Origin: Nitrospira sp.
GTDB taxonomy: Bacteria; Nitrospirota; Nitrospiria; Nitrospirales; Nitrospiraceae
Reading direction: 5' to 3'
DNA: 33,863 nt
NCBI GenBank assembly: GCA_005116895.1
Contig: SWDO01000001.1
Span: 329,391 to 363,253, forward strand
The position numbers were made by a program, and so were the translations under genes. The notes under the pieces are model-generated. The model was not told the DNA's origin. It did no database searches and worked only from the letters and a program-made list of their open reading frames with translations. The number at the start of each line of letters is the position of its first letter. Position 1 is the stretch's first letter. This document shows, one piece after another, positions 7,548 through 14,292 of this stretch.

Positions 7548-9284
7548 TCAAATGATCTGATTGACCAGGCGTTCTTCGGTCTGACGCCCACGCCGGAACG
7601 ACGAAACCCCAACAACCTGTTCCGGGTGATGATCCAGCAGCTTCAGCCACTCCTCCGCCGCATCGTCCGGCGGCAACATGTCACCCTCTCGAAATTCCTC
7701 TGAGACGGAATCCAAGAAGTCTTTGGTCTGCAAGCCAGACGGCTGCCCCGACTGAATCGTACGGTCGATCGCCTTTTCCTTGGCACGCTGAACGATCGAC
7801 GCCAAGATGGCTCCGCTCACCAGATCGCCACGGTACAGCACCTTGTGTTGCCCGCTCCTGAGCCTGATGGACAGCAGCCGATTATCCTCCGTTCGACGGA
7901 AGATGGATTCGATGATGTCTCCAACAAGCGAGGCCACCGCTCGCACGTGCTCACCGCCTCGTTCCTGTATCAACGCCGGATCCAGCGGCAGATCCACTGT
8001 TAAATAGACCCTCATAATATCAGCTGCAGCATCTCTGCTCGGTCGGCTGACTTTGATTTTCCGATCAATGCGGCCTGGGCGCAGCACCGCCGGATCGATC
8101 AAGTCAGGGCGGTTAGACGCCAGGATGATGACGACGTCGTGCAGCGACTCGATTCCGTCCATTTCGCTGCAGAACATCGGCACGAGCGTGTTCGAGATAT
8201 TGAAGGATCGCATGGCGCGTCGCGTTCCCAAAATCGACTCCGCTTCGTCGATAAAGATAAACGGCAAGGCGCCATCCCTGCGTCTCGCCCTGGCTTGCTC
8301 GAAGAGGTCACGAACCATCCGCTCCGATTCCCCCAGCCACATGTTGAGGATTTCAGGCCCTTTCACATGCAGGAACGCTCCGCTTGTCACAGGCGGATGC
8401 TTGTCCCGATCTGGCTGGTGCTCTGGCTTGGATTCGCTGACCAGCTTGGCCAAGCTACCGGCGGCCGCTTGCCCGATAAGGGTCTTCCCGCATCCGGGCG
8501 GCCCGTAGAGAAGAAAACCCTTGGGTTGTGAAAACTTGAACCGCTCAAATGTCTCGGCATGAAGCAGTGGATACTCAATCGCCTTTCGAATAGCAGCGAT
8601 CGCCTCGTTCTGTCCGCCAATCTGCTCCCAAGTAATGTTCGGGGTTTCGTCAAGGACATGTCGGCTCGCTTTGCGATCGCCCAGTTTTTCGATCGCCACA
8701 CGGTGGCTAGGATCGATGCGGATCTCATCACCCGCCTTGAGCTCCACGCCGACGAGATCGGTCGACCGCTGTAGAATCAACGATTGCCGGCCCATCTCCT
8801 GTTCAAACCGCAATCGTCCATCAAGCATGGCTTCCGCCAGCTTCAAGATGGGCCCATTCCGATCGTACCCGAGCGTCTTGATCACTGCGTAGGCTTCGTT
8901 GACCAAAATCTGACTTCCGATCTTCAGATCCGTCTCGGAGACGCGGGGGTCCACATTGGCATAATACTCAGCCCCACCGACGACGATGCGGGCGAGTCCC
9001 GCACCTGGGACATCCAGCAAGATACCGATTCGATTAGCCGGTGCCGTCAGTTTGGCAACGACCTCGCCGACTTTCTTGAATTCCAGTTCGCGTTGTTGAT
9101 GGGCGGCTTGAGACAGCGTCACCGCATGACGCAGCTTATACAGCAGCTTCTGCCGAGCATCTCCCTCTGGGAATGAGGCCAGACATTGCTCAATCAATTC
9201 GAGCGGATCGGTCCCCGTCTTCAACGACGGGTCATCGTTCCGATTGTTGGGTTCATCCTGTTCAGGAGTTCTACGATCACTCAT
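7548..9284 (-). CDS. arc: Proteasome-associated AAA+ ATPase ARC (Mpa type)
   Basis: ARC/Mpa hexamers bind the Pup-like tag through an N-terminal coiled coil, unfold the target and feed it to the 20S core. The start was set at 9284 (MSDRRTPEQ) because GGAGG lies 7 nt upstream; this gives 578 residues rather than 586 from 9308. Order: coiled coil about 45-85, tandem OB domains about 86-205, then the AAA+ module with Walker A GPPGCGKT (261-268), pore-loop region near 308-320, Walker B FIFIDEAE (342-349) and an arginine-finger region around LRPGRIDRK. The last residues are VNQII. Actinobacterial Mpa ends in GQYL, whose penultimate Tyr docks into the 20S core, and that signature is absent here. 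It lies between degP and dop on the same strand. Confidence 0.93.
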   Translation of the reverse strand: MSDRRTPEQDEPNNRNDDPSLKTGTDPLELIEQCLASFPEGDARQKLLYKLRHAVTLSQAAHQQRELEFKKVGEVVAKLTAPANRIGILLDVPGAGLARIVVGGAEYYANVDPRVSETDLKIGSQILVNEAYAVIKTLGYDRNGPILKLAEAMLDGRLRFEQEMGRQSLILQRSTDLVGVELKAGDEIRIDPSHRVAIEKLGDRKASRHVLDETPNITWEQIGGQNEAIAAIRKAIEYPLLHAETFERFKFSQPKGFLLYGPPGCGKTLIGQAAAGSLAKLVSESKPEHQPDRDKHPPVTSGAFLHVKGPEILNMWLGESERMVRDLFEQARARRRDGALPFIFIDEAESILGTRRAMRSFNISNTLVPMFCSEMDGIESLHDVVIILASNRPDLIDPAVLRPGRIDRKIKVSRPSRDAAADIMRVYLTVDLPLDPALIQERGGEHVRAVASLVGDIIESIFRRTEDNRLLSIRLRSGQHKVLYRGDLVSGAILASIVQRAKEKAIDRTIQSGQPSGLQTKDFLDSVSEEFREGDMLPPDDAAEEWLKLLDHHPEQVVGVSSFRRGRQTEERLVNQII

Positions 9285-9349
9285 GGGAGGGCCTCCACAA
9301 GACGGCACCGCATGATCCTACCATACGCGCACTTTGAATTACCGATTCA

Positions 9350-10468
9350 CTAATTGACAGCCTGGAGGACTACCGAAACCTTTTCACGCCGATTTCCTCG
9401 CAGAATCTCCACGCTCACCTGCTCACCGACCTTGTGCGCTTCCATCACATCCATCAGGTCATCAATGGTGGCTACGGGCTTGCCAGCGGCTGAAACAATG
9501 ATGTCGCCGAGCTGGACCTGCCCCATCATGGTTTCACGCGCCCCCTTGAGCCCTGCACGATCGGCGGCACCGCCGCGCGTCACCTTGCCGATGATGACCC
9601 CTTTGATCCCCCATCGCTTCGCCATCGCGTCCGGCACAAGAGAGACACCCAACCCTGGACGGATAAGCTTCCCGTGCTTGATAAGCTCCGGAACGATGCG
9701 ATTCACCGTATCGACGGGAACGGCGAACCCAATCCCGGCGTAGGCCCCACTCGGACTCACGATTTGCGTATTCACGCCGATCAATCGCCCAGCTCCATCC
9801 AGAAGCGGACCACCTGAATTGCCGGGATTGATTGCCGCATCGGTCTGGATCACACCTTCAATCGTCCGATTCGACATGGATTTGATGGTCCGTCCCAACG
9901 CACTCACGACTCCGGTCGTCAAGGTATGATCGAGTCCGAACGGATTCCCGATGGCCAACACCTTTTGCCCCACCCGGAGATCATGCGAGGAACCAATCGC
10001 CAGCGGCTCCGCATGACCGTCAGGCACTTGAATTTGCAACACGGCCAGATCGTGATCGGGATCGGCGCCGACCAGCCTCGCCTCGTATTCGCTCCGATCA
10101 CCCAATGTGACCTTGATTGAGCTGGCCCCATAGATCACATGAAAATTGGTGACGATATGGCCCTGTTTGCTCCATATAAACCCAGACCCCGACCCCTGCG
10201 GCACTTCCATGACATCCAGAGACCAGATATCCTGTTGGATCGCCGTGTTGGCAATGAACACAACAGACTTGGTCGCCCGTTCAAACACTGTGATCGTCGC
10301 CCGTTCATCGGCACTCAGCTCCGGTGGAGGGGGCGTCAGCGGGCGTGGTTTCCCTTCAGGGCCGTCATAGACGGCACCCAACGGCTTGCCCCACTCGGCA
10401 GCATGGATCGGCGAGCACAGCGTAGCCGTAACCAGGAGAAGTGACAGAGATCTGACGAGACTATTCAC
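9350..10468 (-). CDS. HtrA/DegP-like secreted serine protease with one PDZ domain
   Basis: This trypsin-like protease acts in the envelope. The open frame runs back to 10630, but that part overlaps yjbQ and does not look like protein. A GTG at 10468 opens a classic signal peptide (VNSLVRSLSLLLVTATLCS...IHAAE), giving 372 residues and an 8-nt overlap with the yjbQ stop. With this start the catalytic triad is His110 (TNFHVIYG), Asp140 (PDHDLAVL) and Ser218 (NPGNSGGPL). A single PDZ domain covers about residues 270-370, including GLGVSLVPDA and GDIIVSAAGKPV. Family members degrade misfolded periplasmic proteins. Its place just before the proteasome ATPase gene suggests co-expression of envelope and cytoplasmic protein quality control. 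Confidence 0.88.
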   Translation of the reverse strand: MNSLVRSLSLLLVTATLCSPIHAAEWGKPLGAVYDGPEGKPRPLTPPPPELSADERATITVFERATKSVVFIANTAIQQDIWSLDVMEVPQGSGSGFIWSKQGHIVTNFHVIYGASSIKVTLGDRSEYEARLVGADPDHDLAVLQIQVPDGHAEPLAIGSSHDLRVGQKVLAIGNPFGLDHTLTTGVVSALGRTIKSMSNRTIEGVIQTDAAINPGNSGGPLLDGAGRLIGVNTQIVSPSGAYAGIGFAVPVDTVNRIVPELIKHGKLIRPGLGVSLVPDAMAKRWGIKGVIIGKVTRGGAADRAGLKGARETMMGQVQLGDIIVSAAGKPVATIDDLMDVMEAHKVGEQVSVEILRGNRREKVSVVLQAVN

Positions 10469-10886
10469 CCAGGACCTGCACAACGAGTTCACGCTTTCTG
10501 GCACGGGTATCGAAATCCACCAACACGATTTGCTGCCACGTGCCGAGCAGAAGCGCACCGGCCGCAAACGGAATGGTGACGGACGGCCCCTGGAGTTGCC
10601 CTCGAAGATGGCTGTGACCGTTGTCTTCACCAGGATTCACCGTGTTGTGCTGCCATCGAAGATCAGGAGGAACGAGACGATCCCAAAACGTTTTCGTGTC
10701 TGCGCGAATCCCCGGTTCATCCTCAATAATCATGACGGAGGCGGTGGTGTGTTTGACGAAGACCGTCACGATTCCGGCCTTGAGGGTAGAACCAGCCAAC
10801 GCATCGGCAACGGATTTGGTGATGTTGTCGACCTGCGTGCCACCTTCCATGCGGATCGTCAGCGAAACGGTGTGGACACCCATCAT
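10461..10886 (-). CDS. YjbQ / UPF0047 family protein
   Basis: This 141-residue protein carries the full UPF0047 signature: VKHTTASVMIIEDEPG, ADTKTFWDRLVPP, HNTVNPGEDNGHSHL, then GPSVTIPF and LGTWQQIVLVDFD. Family members are small trimeric metal-binding proteins; some show weak thiamin-phosphate synthase activity, but the physiological role is unsettled. The ATG overlaps the stop of the HD-domain gene (ATGA), and its own stop overlaps the degP-like GTG start by 8 nt. It is therefore a tightly coupled middle gene of the three-gene head of the operon. Confidence 0.92.
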   Translation of the reverse strand: MMGVHTVSLTIRMEGGTQVDNITKSVADALAGSTLKAGIVTVFVKHTTASVMIIEDEPGIRADTKTFWDRLVPPDLRWQHNTVNPGEDNGHSHLRGQLQGPSVTIPFAAGALLLGTWQQIVLVDFDTRARKRELVVQVLGE

Positions 10887-11764
10887 ATGCTCCCGCCTGT
10901 GAGGCTACGAAGGTATCGGCGCTCGCTCCTGGTCAGCGGCTCGCCTCGTGCTTCTTCTAGAATTGGATCGAACACCCCTTCTGCTGTCAACGCCCGTACG
11001 GCGCTCAAGACCTCGCTGCTCAGAATGCCCTCTTGTCCAAGCTTATCGAGATAAGCAAAGGCGTCCGACAAGCTTTCTTTTTTCCGAGCATAATAATCAC
11101 GTCCCCGGCGCTGATTGCTGTAGGCCTCAAACTGTTCGCAGGCGACAAGAATCTCCGCCAATTGCCGCACCCATGCCTTCGCCTTCGCCAGCCGTTCCGG
11201 GTAGTAGTAATAGAGCATCACCTGTTGCATCCAAGGTGCCCACTCAACGCCCAGTGTCTTCAACGTCGGCTTCACCGCACGCAATCGCCTGGCCAGGCGC
11301 CGCGCATAGCCCAACCGCATTTCAATCTGCTCGACAGCCCATGAGTCCATGGCCACGCCGGAGGCCAGCAGATCCTGGCGATACAACGACACGAAGGCTT
11401 CTGTCTCCCGGCCATACACCGTCCTCGGGTGAAGGGCGCGCCATTCACGAGGCCTCGTCGGAATACCCCGTTGCTTGGCCCAAGACCAAATAGTTCCAAA
11501 GAGTTGCCGATCAAGGCCGGCGCGGCCCAGGTCATGCAACAGACAGGCAACGTGATAGAGCCGGACCCGATCGCGTGGATGTCCGAGGCGGTCGGCGACG
11601 GTCACACACATCTTCGCCGTTCGCACGGCATGTGGCCGATCGTAGCCGCGGATTGTACGTCCCAGTTGGTGGGGGTGCGGATAATCATAGAGTGTCATGA
11701 GGGCCTTCACGAGGGGACGGGAGACCTCCAAAGGTTTGAGTCGACGAGAATCAGATAAAGCCAT
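10883..11764 (-). CDS. HD-domain protein (putative metal-dependent phosphohydrolase)
   Basis: This 293-residue protein has an HD-type metal site near its N-terminus: His45 (YDRPHAVRTA), His77-Asp78 (CLLHDLGR), and probably a later His/Asp in the helical region. Such domains usually hydrolyse nucleotides or other phosphate esters; the substrate cannot be read from the sequence. The remainder is helical and Arg-rich, with no membrane segment. It is the first gene of the minus-strand run that continues through YjbQ, the DegP-like protease and the proteasome genes. Its promoter should lie in the 164-nt divergent gap 11765-11928. Confidence 0.8.
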   Translation of the reverse strand: MALSDSRRLKPLEVSRPLVKALMTLYDYPHPHQLGRTIRGYDRPHAVRTAKMCVTVADRLGHPRDRVRLYHVACLLHDLGRAGLDRQLFGTIWSWAKQRGIPTRPREWRALHPRTVYGRETEAFVSLYRQDLLASGVAMDSWAVEQIEMRLGYARRLARRLRAVKPTLKTLGVEWAPWMQQVMLYYYYPERLAKAKAWVRQLAEILVACEQFEAYSNQRRGRDYYARKKESLSDAFAYLDKLGQEGILSSEVLSAVRALTAEGVFDPILEEARGEPLTRSERRYLRSLTGGSI

Positions 11765-11868
11765 AGTTCACATGTTCGAGCTGAACGACCGAGCAGACCG
11801 TGGCGAGAATATCGTCGGCCGAAACAGTGTGTCAAGGCGACCCAAGAGAATCGGCTCGCTCCAATCCT

Positions 11869-11892
11869 ACGGACTTTGCCCACGGACTTTGC
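11869..11892. repeat. Short direct repeat in the divergent promoter region
   Basis: ACGGACTTTGC occurs at 11869-11879 and again at 11882-11892, a 13-nt period, in the gap between the HD gene (minus) and the gene starting at 11929 (plus). It may be paired binding half-sites or simply replication slippage. Confidence 0.35.
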
Positions 11893-11928
11893 TATGCTCA
11901 CCCATAGTGCGCATATGAGGACATTCAG

Positions 11929-12570
11929 ATGATGAGCTGGGTACGACCATGGTGTCTCGCGGTAGTTTCAGCCATCGCCACGGAGCCGCTGTGCGGATTC
12001 GCCGCATCACCGGACCAGGTGCCCGATCTGACCGGACGCGTACAGGCCATCGTGACCTTGAAAAGTCGCGACAACTTCACCAGCGAATATCGCTACGACG
12101 TGAGTGTCAGGAATCTCTCGCCGGACGCAATCATCGGGGACTCACTGATCATTGTACTGGACAAGATTACCAACTTGGCCGGAGACGACCATGAGGGGCT
12201 CACAGGAGAATCCTTCCTGAAACGATTCGACGTGCTGGACCAAGACGGCCAGACCGACGATGGGAAGCCATATTTTCGCATTCCGGCTGGGACTTCCCCA
12301 GACCTCGTCCCGCAAACCGATAGTCTGCCCGCCGTGGTCCGAATCAGGAATCGGGATTACGTGGCGGTCTTCACTCCGTCGTTCAAAGTGCTGGGACAGA
12401 AGCGGCCCCCTCCGGAGGCGAAGCGTGTGGAGTCCCCTCTATCTCCCACATCTCCGGCTCTTGGACCGTCGACCGCCACCAGTCGCAATGCCGTCGACAA
12501 GCTGATTCAGCTGCTGATCAAAAAGGGTGTGTTGACGGAAGAAGAGTGGCGGAAAGCCAATCAGCCATGA
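11929..12570 (+). CDS. Secreted hypothetical protein with SHOCT-like C-terminus
   Basis: This 213-residue protein begins with a signal peptide (hydrophobic residues about 8-24, cleavage likely near CGFAAS). Residues about 30-155 look like a beta-rich domain containing ITNLAGDDHEGLTGE and FRIPAGTSPDLVPQTDS, not matched to a named family. A Pro/Ser linker follows. The last 25 residues (DKLIQLLIKKGVLTEEEW) have the short amphipathic SHOCT-like pattern often found at the ends of bacterial proteins. The start has GAGGA upstream; two ATGs stand in tandem. Its stop overlaps the next gene's ATG (ATGA), so the two are co-translated. Confidence 0.7.
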   Translation: MMSWVRPWCLAVVSAIATEPLCGFAASPDQVPDLTGRVQAIVTLKSRDNFTSEYRYDVSVRNLSPDAIIGDSLIIVLDKITNLAGDDHEGLTGESFLKRFDVLDQDGQTDDGKPYFRIPAGTSPDLVPQTDSLPAVVRIRNRDYVAVFTPSFKVLGQKRPPPEAKRVESPLSPTSPALGPSTATSRNAVDKLIQLLIKKGVLTEEEWRKANQP

Positions 12571-12995
12571 CAGATGCACCCTGCATGGCCTGCCAAGGAA
12601 CCTGGCCGAGACAGGACCATTTCATCGCAGACCTCGGATTATCGAAGGTCTATCTCCACGATGACCAGTTCTTCCCCGGCTGGGCCGTCGTCGTGTTTCA
12701 ACGTCATGCGACCGAGTTATTCCAACTAGCACTCACCGAACGTTCTCAACTGATCGAAGAGGTCAACCGAGTCGCTGAGATCTCAGCCACAGTCCACCAA
12801 GCGAAGAAAATGAACTACGAACTCCTCGGCAACCAACTCCCGCATATCCATTGGCATATCATTCCCCGTCTCGCAAGCGATCCTGCCCCGCTGGAACCAG
12901 TATGGCGAGTACCGCACAACCCCCTTCTTCTGACGGGAACCGCGCTTCATGAAGCTATCAACCGTCTAGCGCACCCTCTTCGCCTGGCCTGGTAA
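12567..12995 (+). CDS. HIT-family hydrolase
   Basis: HIT proteins are small nucleotide hydrolases or transferases using a histidine triad. Here the motif is HIHWHIIPR near the middle of a 142-residue protein, following an N-terminal CMACQG segment and a YLHDDQFFPGWAVVVFQRH core. ATG 12567 was chosen because it overlaps the preceding stop in the ATGA form; an in-frame GTG at 12546 is possible. The two N-terminal Cys could bind zinc, as in several HIT relatives, though the other ligands are not obvious. The substrate is unknown. Confidence 0.85.
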   Translation: MTDAPCMACQGTWPRQDHFIADLGLSKVYLHDDQFFPGWAVVVFQRHATELFQLALTERSQLIEEVNRVAEISATVHQAKKMNYELLGNQLPHIHWHIIPRLASDPAPLEPVWRVPHNPLLLTGTALHEAINRLAHPLRLAW

Positions 12996-13024
12996 ACTCG
13001 TTCGTCCCGCATCCCCCGCGCAGA

Positions 13025-13033
13025 TGATATAAT
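13025..13033 (+). promoter_or_regulatory. Extended -10 promoter element before the TPR gene
   Basis: TGATATAAT combines a TGn extension with a perfect TATAAT at 13028-13033, about 44 nt before the TPR gene start. No good -35 hexamer is seen at the usual distance, which is acceptable for extended -10 promoters. Confidence 0.45.
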
Positions 13034-13076
13034 TGAACGCCATCATGGCTCTCTGTCGAGGCGTGAAACTTTTCTG

Positions 13077-14288
13077 ATGCGTCCCAGACCCATACTGTTG
13101 GTCCTCACTGTCGCCGCGACTGTGTGCTCTTCGTCTCTCGCCCATTCTCATTCACCGAGTGAACACAATCCCTCCGAATCATCCGAAGCGTCTGGGTCAA
13201 TTTCCGGACTAGGATTCAACGAGCCAGCCGATGCGATGACAGAGATTGCATCATTGCGTCGAACAGTCCGTCTCTTACCGAACGACCCAGACTACCGGCT
13301 ACAACTCGCCGGAGCCCTTCTTCGTGTCGGCGATCTGGATGCCGCCGTTGAGGAATGTCGGGCGGCTATTACATTGCAACCGGATGATGGAAACGCCCAT
13401 CTCCAGCTTGGCCTCATGCTCATGGCGAAACAAGAATGGCGGGCCGCCGCTTCTGCTTTGGGAGAAGCCATCCGACTGGAACCGGACCTATCCCATGCTC
13501 ACTACAGCCTTGGAAGCGTACAGTACTCACTCGGCAATGTGACGGCTGCGGTTGAGTCCTATCGACGAACGCTTGAGCTGCGTCCTCTGTTCCCTGACGC
13601 ACACTACCGACTTGCGCTGTTGCTGAGAGTGACTGGACGCACACGAGAAGCCGCGCAACATCTCGAAACGGCAGCGGCCGGTGGAGTACCCCAGGCCCGA
13701 TTATTCCTCGGCAATGCCTACCAAACTGGACAGGGCGTCGAGAAAAACCTCGGTTTGGCGATTTTTTGGTGGATGCAGGCAGCCGACCTTGGCCAGCAAA
13801 CCGCCGCCAACTCGTTGTCCAAGGTGCGACGCCAGGCGCTGTCCTCTGAATCGACGAAACAGCGCCGCGTGGAATTACAAAGCGCATTGCAGATCTACCG
13901 CAACACGCTTTGGAACGATTTTCCTGATATCAGTCGCCCGAGTGAACCGCAATCCTTGGGAAAGGTCCTTCGCGAACAGAACCGTGCAGAAGATGCGATT
14001 CCAATACTTTTGAAAGAATGCTTCGCGTTGAGCGAAGAGGCTCATGCCGAACTTGCCACACTCTACGAAGCCGGATGGGACCAGTATTTGAAACCATTCG
14101 ACAAGACCATTCTGACCTGTTTTGAATCGACTTCGGCCGACGGCTTCACCCCAGCGAAGAAAATCCTGACTCGGATCTATGCCAAGGGGCTCGGCCTCGA
14201 GAACAATATTCCAAAAGCGAAGGCTTTCCTCAAAGGTCTCCCCAAACAAGACACACAATCCTTGTTCGATGAGCTAGGGCTCAACTAG
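13077..14288 (+). CDS. Secreted TPR / Sel1-repeat protein
   Basis: This 403-residue protein has a signal peptide (ILLVLTVAATVCSSSLAHS) and a low-complexity Ser/Glu stretch. About four TPR units follow (roughly residues 55-200), recognisable by repeated helices such as NAHLQLGLMLMAKQEWRAAA and AHYSLGSVQYSLGNVTAAVE. A Sel1-type unit, NAYQTGQGVEKNLGLAIFWW, covers about 220-245, and the C-terminus carries a second degenerate Sel1-like region. Such repeats mediate protein-protein contacts. The stop is 4 nt before the CHASE2 regulator gene, so the pair forms an operon. A role as a periplasmic partner of that sensor is plausible but inferred. Confidence 0.8.
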   Translation: MRPRPILLVLTVAATVCSSSLAHSHSPSEHNPSESSEASGSISGLGFNEPADAMTEIASLRRTVRLLPNDPDYRLQLAGALLRVGDLDAAVEECRAAITLQPDDGNAHLQLGLMLMAKQEWRAAASALGEAIRLEPDLSHAHYSLGSVQYSLGNVTAAVESYRRTLELRPLFPDAHYRLALLLRVTGRTREAAQHLETAAAGGVPQARLFLGNAYQTGQGVEKNLGLAIFWWMQAADLGQQTAANSLSKVRRQALSSESTKQRRVELQSALQIYRNTLWNDFPDISRPSEPQSLGKVLREQNRAEDAIPILLKECFALSEEAHAELATLYEAGWDQYLKPFDKTILTCFESTSADGFTPAKKILTRIYAKGLGLENNIPKAKAFLKGLPKQDTQSLFDELGLN

Positions 14289-14292
14289 TCGT

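Noticed and set aside
6738..7703. 321-codon plus-strand open frame opposite dop
   Set aside because: It is antisense to the conserved dop gene, has no ribosome binding site and no protein-like pattern; such frames are common in GC-rich coding DNA.
10469..10630. N-terminal extension of the DegP-like protease
   Set aside because: It overlaps the conserved yjbQ gene in another frame and would put the signal peptide 54 residues inside; GTG 10468 explains the protein better.
10386..11054. 222-codon plus-strand frame opposite yjbQ and the HD gene
   Set aside because: It is antisense to two recognised genes and has no family-like sequence.
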